A stretch of DNA of 64,000 bases from Trichobilharzia szidati (taxonomy: Eukaryota; Platyhelminthes; Trematoda; Strigeidida; Schistosomatidae): the NCBI GenBank assembly GCA_944472155.2, contig OX235279.1, positions 114,382,110 through 114,446,109 of the forward strand, in the 5' to 3' direction. The notes under the pieces were generated by a model. The model was not told the origin of the DNA, ran no database searches, and was given only the letters and a program-made list of their open reading frames with translations. Shown here piece after piece: positions 1 to 10,060 of this stretch (positions within the stretch are counted from its first letter, which is position 1; each line of letters begins with the position of its first letter). The position numbers and the translations under genes were made by a program.

Positions 1-38
1 TAAGGAGGAGAGGTTAACATGGTTACTTGTTACTATCC

Positions 39-539
39 CTACGTTATGTTTGGAGGGGCTCTGAGGTGAGACAGAGTCAGTGTGTGTACTATTTCCTGGA
101 TGAATTGTGCAGCGAGTGGGGCTATTGTTTGCTGCATCCGAAAATAATCCTGTTGCATGTTTTGACTTTTAGCATCCATGGGTGGGCATCTGCGTTCATT
201 TGCTGGTGATATATAGTTTGCTTGACCTAGGTACCCTGTGTTAAGATTACCTTGGTAGTTGTACCTCATGGGTCTTTCATAGTCGTATGCATATTGGCTC
301 ACATCACATGTGTGAGTGAAGTTATTGTGAGGGTCATGTGTCGATCTATACTCATTATGTTGCTGAGGTTCAACATAGATAGTGTGAGAGTTTGGACAAG
401 AATATGTATTAATATGGTGCCTATACGAGCCCCGTTTAGTGCTCCTTATATCCTGATGATCCGTTCTACGTTGCATTCCCAAGTTATGTGCGTTGCTAGG
501 TATATTACTCCTAGTTCGGGAAGGGGTGTTCCCATTCAC
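39..539 (-). pseudogene. CR1-like ORF1 C-terminal segment, shifted frame
   Basis: An open segment of about 166 codons lies directly downstream of the main ORF1 on the same strand but in another frame. It is very rich in Asn, His, Tyr, Gln and Arg (for example NAHNLGMQRRTDHQDI), with no obvious fold. The family A copies also have a low-complexity Asn-rich segment at the same place (12,236-12,523). It is probably the ORF1 tail, separated by a frameshift near 540-600. It could instead be a spurious low-complexity ORF. Confidence 0.45.
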
Positions 540-571
540 ATGATGGATGACTTTTTTGGGAATATGGTTTT

Positions 572-1690
572 TTACCCATGCATTGTCAATTTTAGACTGA
601 CATGTGGCTTATTAGACTTATTGAGAGGGAGGTAAGTCGAAGTCTGGAGTGGGACTCTAGGCTTTGTGGTCTTTCTTGCAGTTTCTACTGCGGGACTCTC
701 TGGCTTGCATCCAGATTGAGTGTGGTCTGCCAGTGGTTTCTGGTCAGACATAGTTTGTGAGTCAATATCAACCTCATGTATGTCAGCAGGTTTTCCAGAT
801 GTGCTCTCATTTACTTTAAGATTGCACCCAGTGACACTGCTCTTACTGAGTTTCGAGTCGCTTTTACTTGCCGATTTTTTTTCCAACACTATACAGGTGA
901 CTTGCTGTGCTTCAGTGTCCGTCGACACTTTAGCACTGATACCAGGTGTAGTTCTCGGTGTGGTCAACTTTCTATCGAAGGAGTTCTTGGTTGATTGCCT
1001 TTGGTTAGTTGTTTTATCCGAGACTACTTTAATAGTCTTGAATTTAGTGGCAGTAGCCAGAAGATCTTCGGCCTTCTTAAATCGTTCAGCTATTATGTAG
1101 CTGTCGAACCTAAAGAGTATAGGACAGGGATGCTTTAGGTCTTTCTTACTTAGGCGAATGCACTGACAAGGTGCACTCAAGAGATTTGCAGCCTTCAGCA
1201 ATGAGTGCTGGACCGACTTAATGGGCTCACTATCTGGTACATTATACACTATAGCGTTTTGTTTCGAAGCCAGCCTTTTAACAACTTCGCTGGATAGAAA
1301 GTCAATGGCGTTTTCTAGCTCCTTCGCATTTTCTGAGTCAGTAGGCGTCATTCTAGAGGTCATATTAAAAAGCTTTAGGATTGTAGGATCCTGCAGTTCC
1401 TTTTTCATAAGTGAGATTGTTTCGGGTATACATTCAAATGAACTTAATTTCGTTTTTAATTCATCAATCTGTAGCTGCATCTCTTTAATAATGCATGTTA
1501 AGTAAGAGAGCTCCACTTTTTCGGACAGAACATCTTCCACCTGTATTACAGGGGTCAGAGTTATGTTCGAGTCTTTTCTGTTGGGTGAACTACTAATAAT
1601 AAGGGGTGGTAATGTGTTATTAGACGAGCTGGTGCTATTTCCTAAATTACTGGTGTTCACACGAACACCCTTTTTAGAATTTCGGCCCAT
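572..1690 (-). CDS. CR1-like ORF1 protein, N-terminal 372 residues
   Basis: ORF1 of a CR1-like retrotransposon, expected to act as an RNA-binding chaperone in the ribonucleoprotein. The start is the ATG at 1690 (MGRNSKKG). The first 70 residues are rich in Ser, Asn and Pro. Residues about 75-130 (LSYLTCIIKEMQLQIDELK and on) look helical and could form a coiled coil. The segment NAIVYNVPDSEPIKSVQHSLL is followed by PILFRFDS. This resembles the equivalent part of the family A ORF1 (LNAIVYKVLDNDALKGVQ, then PIRFQF) at 16,816-17,496 and looks like the esterase-free, RRM-like type of ORF1. The C-terminal third is Ser/Lys/Thr-rich. There are no internal stops over 372 codons, so this is one of the better preserved ORFs here. 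The role is inferred from element context; no domain search was possible. Confidence 0.65.
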   Translation of the reverse strand: MGRNSKKGVRVNTSNLGNSTSSSNNTLPPLIISSSPNRKDSNITLTPVIQVEDVLSEKVELSYLTCIIKEMQLQIDELKTKLSSFECIPETISLMKKELQDPTILKLFNMTSRMTPTDSENAKELENAIDFLSSEVVKRLASKQNAIVYNVPDSEPIKSVQHSLLKAANLLSAPCQCIRLSKKDLKHPCPILFRFDSYIIAERFKKAEDLLATATKFKTIKVVSDKTTNQRQSTKNSFDRKLTTPRTTPGISAKVSTDTEAQQVTCIVLEKKSASKSDSKLSKSSVTGCNLKVNESTSGKPADIHEVDIDSQTMSDQKPLADHTQSGCKPESPAVETARKTTKPRVPLQTSTYLPLNKSNKPHVSLKLTMHG

Positions 1691-1784
1691 CGTTATTAAA
1701 GATTAATCAACAGTAAGCAATGAATGAATATAAACGAAAACACGTGCAAAAAGCGTCACCTGGTTCGAACGTACCGGGCAATAA

Positions 1785-2400
1785 TAATTATCTGTGTTCG
1801 ATCATAGGTGTCTGCGTTCTATCTCCCGCGTGAAGTGGTATAATAAGGTGAGGAATATTCAGGTTAGCCGTCGAGTGCTAGGTAAGGAGGGGAAATCAAT
1901 CGACGAAACTGTGAAATTACATCGACTGAGATGGTTGGGACATGTGTTACGTGTGCCTAGTCATCGCCTTCCTCGACGGGCAATGTTAGCTGATATAGGG
2001 CCAGGCTGGAAAAGAGCTAGCGGCGGTCAAACCAAAACATGGCACCAGTCAATGAAATCTACAACAGTTAGTCTAAGTCACGTAGGGAGATGTAGACTTC
2101 CTGGTTGGGGTCCTCGAGACGGTAAAAACCAATGATTGGAAACAATTGGTAACATGGCTCAAAATCGTTCTCAGTGGCGCAGATGCATCCACTCCTTATG
2201 ACTTATGATTTCCAATGAAACTGCTTTGTTCTCCGTTATCACTATTCCTTTGTCTCACATCTCTGTTTACTGACTATATTATGCATTTCTTCTACTTTTT
2301 TCTCTTGCTTTGTGTGCTACGAAGAGGGAGTGTGGCGACTTGAACTGCCGCACATATGTGCAAAGTTCTATGTCGAAAACCGACCGACCGACCGTACCTG
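1785..2400 (+). pseudogene. RTE-type retrotransposon RT C-terminal tail and 3' end
   Basis: The plus-strand frame from 1794 reads MFDHRCLRSISRVKWY, then RRVLGKEGKSIDE, LHRLRWLGHVLR and, after LPRRAML, GPGWKRASGGQTKTWHQSMK and CRLPGWGPRDGKNQ. This Cys/Trp-rich tail follows the RT domain in RTE-like elements of flatworms and other animals. The open frame ends at 2135. Degenerate 3' sequence with the tail hallmark (caaaatcgttctcagtggcg near 2160) continues to a short CCGA repeat at about 2382-2395, which would suit the simple tandem repeats that end RTE elements. The RT core and endonuclease are absent, so this is a 5'-truncated dead copy. Confidence 0.75.
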
Positions 2401-2429
2401 TACTCACTTTTGCAAATGAACCGTTTCAA

Positions 2430-3110
2430 GTCGAGAAGTTCGTGAACCTACGCAGTTGTGTGTGAGTGCTGGAAGACGTGTGATGGATGAAATCTCTAAT
2501 CGCATAGTGAAGGCTAAGGCGGCTTACTCCAATTTGAGCCGTGTCTAGTATCATCGTGATGTCAACCTCGCTGTCGAAGGTCAGATTTACAACGCCTAAG
2601 TGCGCGTCATCTTGCACAACGCCTGTGAAACCTGGTTTGTCCTAGTTGAGGATGTGCGGTGACTGCATATTCAATCATCATTGTCTCCGTATAAGTGCCT
2701 GCGTCTAATGGCATAATCATGTTTGTACTGAGGTCCGACAGCGTGTCTTTGAACACAGTGGAGATCAACCTTAACTGAGTGTAGTCATCTGGAAACACCG
2801 GCTTGGTGGCATGGACATGTACAACGAATGTCATCCCAGAGGCTTTCGTACAAGTCACTGTTCGCTGGCTTTGGATGGAAAAAGCGGAGAGGTGGTCAGC
2901 CTATGACATGGTGTCATGGGATGAAGGATACTTGTTTTAGGTTAGCCTCGACTGGTACATCACGAATCCCTCGTTGGCATCTGACAGACATATCAAATCG
3001 GTAGCTCAAAACATCAGATTTGGCCAAGAACTGCAGTCAATGGCGAACATGCTGCAATTTGCTTCTCTCATCTCTTTCCGAAAGTAACACGTTGAGTGGT
3101 GAATGTTGAA
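2430..3110 (+). pseudogene. RTE-type RT tail remnant, second copy
   Basis: Directly after the first tail, the plus strand reads, across stops and frameshifts, CVSAGRRVMDEISNRIVKAK, AYSNLSRV, HRDVNLAVEGQIYNA and CETWFVLVEDVR, and later GFGWKKRRGGQPMTWCHGMK and SRIPRWHLTD. This is the same C-terminal RT block as at 1,785-2,135 but starts further upstream in the protein and is more decayed. The part equivalent to the DHRCLR block is scrambled. Two 3' fragments in the same orientation suggest separate truncated insertions or a broken tandem. Confidence 0.65.
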
Positions 3111-3537
3111 TGAACGATCTTGACAAATATGCTTACTTGCTTTCTATCCCTATTCTCTTTATGTATATTGTTGTTTTATTATTGCTGTATGGCGCATCCC
3201 AGGCTGTGAGCTGCACGTGTTGTGTGAAGACTGATGATTTCACTTGTTTGCCTACACTGAATTAAGTGGATTGAGATTCAAACCCAGAAGTAATCATTAG
3301 CTAGAAGTAAAGTGTCAAAGCCAGCAGTCATATATCTGCTTACACCAGTGAGTCCATTGGCTAACAGTGTGATTATTCCAGACACTTTATTTCAATTGTC
3401 AATTTCACTTAATTTTTGCTAGTAAACATGCAATACTGGAATCTGTGCAAAAGATGATGCATAATCTGACTACTCAGCAAAAAGATTTAAAAAATCTATC
3501 CAAAATACACAAAATAAACTCCAAATTTCCTGAAACT
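3111..3537. other. Unassigned AT-rich sequence before PLE-1
   Basis: No coding or element signal is recognised. The sequence includes a degraded 3' flank of the preceding RTE tail and AT-rich spacer up to the direct repeat that borders the Penelope-like element. Confidence 0.5.
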
Positions 3538-3552
3538 AATTCATCTCTGTCT
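3538..3552. repeat. Putative target-site duplication of PLE-1, left
   Basis: The 15-mer AATTCATCTCTGTCT here is repeated exactly at 5870-5884. The right copy overlaps the last 8 bp of the right inverted arm. The left copy is separated from the left arm by 19 bp of extra sequence. This fits a variable-length target-site duplication of a Penelope-like element. Confidence 0.55.
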
Positions 3553-3571
3553 TCATGCATTTATTCCCCTT

Positions 3572-4253
3572 GATGAATTTGAATAAAGCAAGAACGAAAG
3601 TGGTTTGTGCAGAATAATATGGTACCATCATTTATTTCGTAGGCTTCTCATCAGCTGCTTACAGCCTAAATACATAATGAGGTTTGCGTACAGAAAAGTT
3701 TTAACATACTTGCAAATTTTTACATGTTGCCAGTTGACAAAAAGTTCCACAGTAAGTGAACAGTGCTCAGAAAATTGCGCTTATATAGTTTTTACACATG
3801 CAGTTCAAGTTTAAACAAAATAGATGTATGCATACAATGGTAAAGGAGTTACGTAATAAAGACGAAATATGAGTTAGATACAGAGTGACTAATAAATTAG
3901 GTAACAATGTACTGAGTTCAACTCAAATCATAGAAACAAGAGACAAGCAAAATTACAGAATATAAAAGGGGGTGAGGTTAAAGACAAAGATTACGTAATC
4001 AGATGAGAGAATAAAGACATTCAGTTACCAGGGCAAAGAGAGATTAATAACTGCTTCTTTCTGAACACATAAATCTGGTTTCAAGCGTTTGATAGAGATT
4101 GCTTCGGCAAACTTGAGGAGAATGGAACTCCTTTGTCTATTGATAATTTTAAAGGATTTCTCAATTTCTACCTCATGACTCGTGTCGAGAAGATGTCTAG
4201 TGATAGCGCTGCTATAAGAGTTTGTTCCCTTGAGACGTAGGCTTCTTGGCACA
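3572..4253 (-). repeat. PLE-1 inverted pLTR, left arm
   Basis: Reverse complement of 5196-5877; paired coordinates sum to 9449 throughout. The inner break lies at the motif TGTGCCAAG of the endonuclease reading frame. The outer break is next to ATTCATC. Confidence 0.85.
3609..3658 (-). ncRNA. Hammerhead ribozyme, minus strand, in left PLE-1 arm
   Basis: Exact mirror of the fold described for 5791-5840, so the left arm encodes the same hammerhead from the opposite strand. Confidence 0.6.
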
Positions 4254-5424
4254 ATGATCCCAATCAATGAAACCATTGAAATCATTTGTCAACATTCTGA
4301 TCTACTTCCACTACCAGAGTCAGAATTCAAACGCCTACTGCTAATGTGTACCATGGATGTACAATTCCAGTTTGATAACACTCTTTACCGACAAATAGAT
4401 GGCGTAGCCATGGGCAGTCCACTTAGCCCTGTTCTAGCAGATATCTTCATGTCAAACCTTGAGAAAACAAAGTTGAAGCATGCAATCGATCAAACAACTT
4501 CCTATTGTCGATATGTCGATGACATTTGTAGTATGCAAAAACGACAGTCATGCCTCCTACCTACTCAGCCTATTCAACAAAGCACATACAAATATTGTAT
4601 TTACCGTGGAACATGAAAATGACGGGAAGTTCCATTTCCTTGACATCGCCATGCAACGCCTATAAGATGGTAATCTCCAGAGGTCAATTTACCGAAAACC
4701 TACATGGAATGGACAATACTTACATTTTAATAGCTTTTGTCCAAATAGCTATAAACGAGCACTAGTCAAGACTCTGTACTATAGAGCAAGGAGAATATGC
4801 TCTACAGAGAAACTAGAGGAAGAATTTATGTTCCTCGAAAAGGTGCTGAAGAATAACGGTTACCCTCAAAGATTCATAAACAAATATGGAAGATGTGAAG
4901 ACTCAAATACCAAACAAATCACAGTTGAAAAAAAGCCTGTCTTCATTCAACTAGATTTTAAAGGTGAAAACATTGCAGAAATGGTCAACAGAAGACTGAG
5001 AACATCACTAGCCAGAGCCTATCCTGCAGCTAAGTTGGTTTCCGTCCATCGAACAACATGCTCTTTGGTGCAGTCAAAAGTCGATAGATACCCTTCTCAT
5101 GTTAACTCAAACTGTGTATACAAATTTACGTGTATCTGCGGGAGCAGTTACATTGGGAGAACAGAAAGAAGGGCACACCTCCGAATTTCTGAACATGTGC
5201 CAAGAAGCCTACGTCTCAAGGGAACAAACTCTTATAGCAGCGCTATCACTAGACATCTTCTCGACACGAGTCATGAGGTAGAAATTGAGAAATCCTTTAA
5301 AATTATCAATAGACAAAGGAGTTCCATTCTCCTCAAGTTTGCCGAAGCAATCTCTATCAAACGCTTGAAACCAGATTTATGTGTTCAGAAAGAAGCAGTT
5401 ATTAATCTCTCTTTGCCCTGGTAA
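4254..5424 (+). pseudogene. PLE-1 reverse transcriptase / GIY-YIG endonuclease, 5'-truncated and frameshifted
   Basis: RT fingers are missing. The palm region reads YRQIDGVAMGSPLSPVLADI (about 4388-4447), a Penelope RT hallmark, followed by the catalytic YVDDI at about 4512-4526. The frame then shifts near 4530-4600 into FLDIAMQRL, ends at a stop near 4663, and resumes as QRSIYRKPTWNG. From 4828 a 198-codon frame is open to the TAA at 5422. It covers the RT thumb (EKVLKNNGYPQRFINKY) and the GIY-YIG nuclease (CVYKFTCICGSSYIGRTERR, 5115-5175). The C-terminus is LCVQKEAVINLSLPW, a PLE signature seen in the other copies here. The nuclease would nick target DNA to prime reverse transcription. It is not autonomous because the N-terminus is lost and the frame is broken. 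Confidence 0.85.
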
Positions 5425-5877
5425 CTGAATGTCTTTATTCTCTCATCTGATTACGTAATCTTTGTCTTTAACCTCACCCCCTTTTATATTCTGTAATTTT
5501 GCTTGTCTCTTGTTTCTATGATTTGAGTTGAACTCAGTACATTGTTACCTAATTTATTAGTCACTCTGTATCTAACTCATATTTCGTCTTTATTACGTAA
5601 CTCCTTTACCATTGTATGCATACATCTATTTTGTTTAAACTTGAACTGCATGTGTAAAAACTATATAAGCGCAATTTTCTGAGCACTGTTCACTTACTGT
5701 GGAACTTTTTGTCAACTGGCAACATGTAAAAATTTGCAAGTATGTTAAAACTTTTCTGTACGCAAACCTCATTATGTATTTAGGCTGTAAGCAGCTGATG
5801 AGAAGCCTACGAAATAAATGATGGTACCATATTATTCTGCACAAACCACTTTCGTTCTTGCTTTATTCAAATTCATC
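5196..5877 (+). repeat. PLE-1 inverted pLTR, right arm
   Basis: Contains the last 75 codons of the endonuclease, the 3' untranslated region and a hammerhead motif. Mirror of 3572-4253. Confidence 0.85.
5791..5840 (+). ncRNA. Hammerhead ribozyme in right PLE-1 arm
   Basis: Core pieces appear in order. Stem I 5' strand GCAG (5791-5794) is followed by CTGATGA (5795-5801), then a short weak stem II closed by G5802 and C5810, then GAAA (5811-5814). Stem III ATAA (5814-5817) pairs with TTAT (5832-5835) around an internal hairpin ATGGTACCAT. The cleavage base is U5836, followed by the stem I 3' strand CTGC (5837-5840). This fits a type I hammerhead. Hammerheads in PLE pLTRs are established in the literature. 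Stem II has a mismatch, so activity is uncertain. Confidence 0.65.
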
Positions 5878-5884
5878 TCTGTCT
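5870..5884. repeat. Putative target-site duplication of PLE-1, right
   Basis: Exact 15-bp match to 3538-3552, partly inside the right arm end. Confidence 0.55.
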
Positions 5885-6079
5885 GTTGCACTTCGTAAAC
5901 AAGAGGTGAAGGACACATGACGGATTAATTTTCACCGTTTAAATCTGTACCAACAAGTCTCAAGCCCCTGGTTCTTGGTGTGGAACCAGTAAGACCAACT
6001 AAGCAGTTTACAACTCCCCACTTGACTAGCTCAAGCCAACAGACAAAAGCTGAACGGATTATTGACTATAGGTTTTGAT

Positions 6080-6458
6080 TTGGCCCTTTTTCAAAGTAAT
6101 CCTATGTTAGCTAATATTGCTTGATGAGGAAATGAATGGCTCGATGATATCCGCAACACGTGTAATAGCCGCCCTCAATCGATTCAACTTCACAACCTTA
6201 TCGGCAGACACTCCCTAACACACGGCTCCTAACCTCAAAATTTCTGATCATATCATACCACTACTTAACACCGGGGAAAGAACACGAACATGTCTGTTCA
6301 GAGATAGCTAGCCCCTTCGAGTCCTTCAGTTTCAATGACAATACCTCACAATCATAAAGAATGACAGAACTAAGTGCTGTGCAGTATATACGTCCCTCGT
6401 TCGATAGCCGGATATCACATCTACGCCAAAGATGACGTATATACAGCATATGCATCAT
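6080..6458 (-). pseudogene. RTE-type RT tail remnant, minus strand
   Basis: The minus strand reads IRHLWRRCDIRLSNEGRIYC, TALSSVILYDCEVLSLKLKD and, after stops and shifts, RNFEVRSRVLGS and the block before the LHRLRWLGH motif (6,110-6,260). The order matches the RTE-type C-terminal block seen at 1,785 and 39,950. It is strongly decayed. The left part (5,885-6,080) shows nothing I recognise. Confidence 0.55.
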
Positions 6459-6544
6459 GAAATAGTTGTTTCACAAGTTACGTCAAATGAAATAAAGCAA
6501 CTGTGATCATGCATACAGCTAATGCAAAACAAAACACCACTTAC

Positions 6545-6718
6545 TTTGTATTCTTTATGACGATTCTTCAACAGATCTAAACCGGGAGGAGTAGTTTTAG
6601 GATTGATATAATCAAGTACAGCTTGACGAACATCTAATGGCTGCTTATCAGCCTTTACAGCGGTATCATTCGGAACACCTTTTATATTATTACCACTTGA
6701 AGGTGGACTTATTGGTGA
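6545..6718 (-). CDS. Candidate internal exon of an unidentified host gene
   Basis: On the minus strand an acceptor-like pyrimidine/AT stretch ends in TTTATTAG just before 6718. A 174-nt open segment (58 codons, phase 0 at both ends) then stops at a strong donor, AAA followed by GTAAGT (6539-6544). The peptide begins SPISPPSSGNN, has PLDVRQAVLDYINPKTTPPG in the middle and ends LLKNRHKEYK. It is clean, with balanced composition and no relation to the retroelements around it, so it looks like a real conserved exon. I do not recognise the protein. Neighbouring exons were not found in the window, so the gene may span many kilobases of element-filled intron. Confidence 0.5.
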
Positions 6719-7099
6719 CTAATAAACATTTTTTAAAGAAAAGAATACCAAAAATAAAATATTGCCATTTATTTATTTACTATTAGTGAAAATCATTCCG
6801 TCAAGTAAAACTTCTGGTCAAAATATCTAGTAAAAGAACTGCGAAATACATTCTAATTTTTAGTTTCTTCCTCTCTTCTAACTGACAGACAAACAACGAA
6901 GTGAAGTTAGGTACAAGGTAGCCTGTGAAGAAGACAATTCCATTCTGTGCAAGTGGGGCCTGTGCTTGCACCAGCTGAAGTATAACCACGACAATATATA
7001 TTGTGAGCCGTAGGTAACCACTGCTTACGTAAATGAAAGAATATTTATGTACACTGATATTGTATTCAGAAAATAACAGTGACTAGATAAAGACATAGC
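6719..7099. other. AT-rich spacer, probably intronic
   Basis: No element or exon recognised between the candidate exon and the 3' end of the SR2-like element. The small open frames here have no family resemblance. Confidence 0.4.
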
Positions 7100-7189
7100 G
7101 TGGCATATGCTACCGATAAGATTGATCAGGTATATATATACATACGCACGTCTCCACTGCTTTCGGTTCTCTGCCAGCGTTTTCATCTG

Positions 7190-8614
7190 GCTCCACCTCT
7201 GCCCACATGCTTTCATCTCCTCTTCACATCACCGGCTCCCCCATGTCACCCCCAAACTGACGACCAACTCGCCACTTCTCGTTCAGGTTCCACTCGAGAG
7301 AGAGCCTGGCGTGTGATGTCACTTGATGGTTTTCTCAGAGTATGGCCAGTCCACCCCCATTTCTTCCTCCTTATTTGTTGTACAATCAGTTCCTGGTTGG
7401 TTCGCTCCCTGAGATCCTTGTGGCTGATCCTTTCTGGCTCGCCATCTTATCTTGAGCATTGAGCGAAGACAGCTGTTGATGAAGGTCTGTAGTTTGTTTG
7501 TGGTGCTCTTCATGACGCTCCAAGTCTCTGATCCGTATGGTAAGTAGCACTGACTTCATATTGGAGTTGAAAATTCGGATCTTATTTTTCATGCTGAGTG
7601 CTGCTGGCCTCCACACAGACTTGAGAGAAATGAGAGCTTGTATTGCTTTCCCAATCCTCGCTTTGATATCCTTGTCAGTTCCGTCAGCCTGTAGTTGAAA
7701 CGAGGCTTCATAGGAAGGTATGTAGGCAAGGGAGGTCGCTTCTTACTGATTTCTCCCATTATCCTGGCTGACTGTTGTTGTTGCTGTTACTGTTGGCCAG
7801 GAATCTTCACCACCTCTGTTTTCTCTACGTTCACCTGAAGTCCTATCTTCTCTGGATGCTTCTTCTTCCAACTTGTCTCTGTTCACTTGCATATCTTTTA
7901 ATTTGTGGGAAATCAGACATATATCATCGGCGAAGTCCATATCCTCCAAGTTTTTTTCGTACGGGTCCATTTTATGCCTGTCTCCTCACTGCTCGCTGTG
8001 TTTCTGTAGCATTATCCAGTCTATCGCAATCAGGAAAATCATTGCAGATAGCAGGCAGCCGGCTTGTCTTACTCCTGTCTTCACTTCGAAGGATTCCGTG
8101 AGTTTCCCGTTGTGAATTACTTGGCATGAAGCATTGTCGCACGCCTGCTGGATGAGATGTATGGTTGTTGGCAGGATGCCGTACTAGCGAAGCAGTTGCC
8201 CAATCACCTCTCGATTGACCCCGTGCTATCGAAGACCTTTCTAAATTCAATGAAGTTGAAATAGGGAGCTGACTGCCATACCAAGCTCTGTTCAATGGTG
8301 ATCCGTAGTGTTGCGATTTGATCGATGCATGATTTATTTCTCCTGAATCCAGCCTGTTTCGGTCAAAGTTTAACATGCAGGGCGTGTTTAATTCTCTCAA
8401 GGATGATACGATTTAGTATTTTGCTTGAGGTGGACAGGAGGATGACACCATGCCAGTTCTTACAGTGACTTAAGTCCTCTTTCTTTGGCAGTTTGAATAA
8501 ATAGTCTTTCTTCCAGTCTACAGGTATGTTGCCCTCTTTCCACACCTTCTCCAGTGGTGATGTCGTCAAGTCCGCCGATGTTTATGGGTCCATTTTCAAG
8601 GCCTCTGCCGGGAT
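7190..8614 (-). pseudogene. SR2-like reverse transcriptase, fragmented
   Basis: Three main open pieces continue the SR2-like protein. The segment 8363-8569 reads EKVWKEGNIPVDWKKDYLFK and NWHGVILLSTSSKILNRIIL. The segment 7743-7970 holds the catalytic box MDFADDICLIS, in which both aspartates are kept. The segment 7319-7616 carries SETWSVMKSTTNKLQTFINS and the tail LRSMLKIRW. Frames shift several times in between (8,240-8,360, 7,970-8,240 and 7,620-7,740). RT motifs are in the right order, so the copy decayed in place rather than by rearrangement. It is not functional as read. Confidence 0.75.
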
Positions 8615-10060
8615 TCAGTCTGATCCTGCTGCCTTTCCAGCTTTTAGCATCTTGATTGTCTTCAGGACTTCTGATTTCGTCGGGGGGTTGGTGTTCACTG
8701 GTAGCTCTGTCTCCGTTGTTGTTATTGTTGGGCGCGTTGTAGGAGGTGGTCGATTTAGGAGTCTTTTGAAGTGTTCAGCCCAGTGTTTGCTTTGCTCCAC
8801 TTCTTTGGTGATTGACTTTCCATTGTCATCTTTCACTGGCTTGATTTGTGTCAAACTTTCGCCCGATAGGTACCTAGTTGTTTGGTAGAGTGTTGCGAGG
8901 TCTCCTTTGCCTGCAGCTTGTTCTGCCTCACTTGTCATGGCTTCATAATACTTTCTTTTGTCTTCCCTGGCACTTTTCCTTACTCTTTTGTTCAGTGTCT
9001 TGTAGCTTGCGTTCAAATCCTGTTTTTGTTGCTCGTCGGTGCACTGGAGAATCTTTTGTTTCGCCATCCCTCTCTCTTCTATCAGTCTCCAAGTGTCCGT
9101 AGTGAGCCATTGTTTGTCCTGTCTCTTCTTTCTGCCTAGAACGTCCATGCATGTTTGACTCCACACTGTTTTCAAGTTGTTCCAGTGCTTTTCGACGCTG
9201 ACCTCTTCGCTAGTGTTGATTTGTTTCTCGACTTTGTCCTTTATGCTTGCAGTGAAGATGTCCTTTGTGTCCTGGTCCTTCAGTTTTTGAGTGTTGAACT
9301 TGGCTTGTGGTCTATCTGCAGCTCCTGTTTCTCCGAAAGCTTTTAATTTGATTTGGATTGTCCCTTGTACGAGGTAGTGGTCTGAGCCAACGTCTGCTCC
9401 TTTTCCTACTTTTGTGTCTAGTAAGCTGCATCTCCACTTCCTGGAGCACCATTGAGATGAAGTCAATTTGGTTTTTGTTTCGCCCGTCTGGTGACACTTA
9501 TGTAAACTTTGGATACCCTTGTGCTTGTTAACGCTGCCGCCAATCACTAGTTCACTGAAGGCGCAGAAGTCGGCGAAGAGTTCTCCGTTTTCATTCATTT
9601 CTCCGAGAGATTCTCTACCCATGATGAATTTTCTTCCTGTGTTGTCTGGTCCCAGTTTGGCGTTCATGTCTCCCATTGGTATTTTAATGTCACCGACTGG
9701 AATAGTGTCCATTGTTGCGTGTACTTGTCTGTAGAGTTCTTCTTTGTTTTCGAGGTCTGCGTTGTTTGTGGGTGCATAGCATCGTATAACTGATACTTTT
9801 CTTCCTTTGGAGTTGAATCTGGCGGTCATTATCCTGGGCGAGATCGCCTCCCATTACATCAGGGCTTTCGTTGCAGTTGGTGACATCATGACAGCCACTC
9901 TGGGTGTGCATGTGGTTGTCTTCTGGGTGACCAGAGTAGATCACTGACTCTCCTGTTGACAATTTTGTGAGTCCACTTCCATTCTATCTGCTTTCGCATA
10001 TTACCAGTACTTGAATACCATATCTTTCATGTCATTTGCAATCTGGACAGCTTTGCCAGT
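8615..10060 (-). pseudogene. SR2-like endonuclease domain and linker
   Basis: Frames at 9690-9962 and 8615-9829 together carry the endonuclease. Visible pieces are ESVIYSGHPEDN, VIRCYAPTNNADLENKEELY, IKIPMGDMNAKLGPDNTGR, GELFADFCAFSELVIGGS and, after a break near 9,400-9,500, VGSDHYLVQGTIQIKLK. These match the APE-type catalytic blocks (Y-A-P-T, G-D-x-N, S-D-H) of RTE elements. The linker to RT is Lys/Glu-rich, and the long frame ends at AGKAAGSD (8615), next to the first RT block (G-x-D). The nuclease cuts target DNA for target-primed reverse transcription. A shifted segment around 9,312-9,497 disrupts it, so this copy is inactive. Confidence 0.8.

Larger units (their letters stand above)
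1..1770 (-). mobile_element. CR1-like non-LTR retrotransposon family B, copy 1 (5' part)
   Basis: This is the 5' part of a CR1-like element on the minus strand, running off the left edge of the window. It holds ORF1 (572-1690, with a second segment at 39-539). The first bases of the window share a stretch (about positions 5-26) with the point just before ORF2 in the family B copy near 34,770. ORF2 should therefore begin just outside the window. The 5' end is placed near 1,770 because RTE sequence on the other strand starts by about 1,790. The family assignment rests on ORF1 similarity to the family A ORF1 at 16,816-17,496 and on the shared ORF2-proximal stretch. The exact 5' end is inferred. 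Confidence 0.7.
3572..5877 (+). mobile_element. Penelope-like element (PLE-1) with inverted pseudo-LTRs
   Basis: A compact PLE copy. A 5'-truncated RT plus GIY-YIG endonuclease reads on the plus strand (4254-5424). It is flanked by a 682-bp inverted repeat (3572-4253 and 5196-5877). The arms include the last 75 or so endonuclease codons and the 3' untranslated region, so an antisense copy of the protein C-terminus lies at 4025-4253. Penelope-like elements are known to insert with direct or inverted partial copies called pLTRs, and this is the inverted form. The arms translate identically over the stretches I compared, so the insertion looks fairly young. A 15-bp direct repeat flanks it, and each arm carries a hammerhead ribozyme fold. 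Confidence 0.85.

Noticed and set aside
3605..3814. 69-codon ORF repeated at 5,635-5,844
   Set aside because: Lies in the noncoding part of the PLE inverted arms; its duplication is explained by the element.
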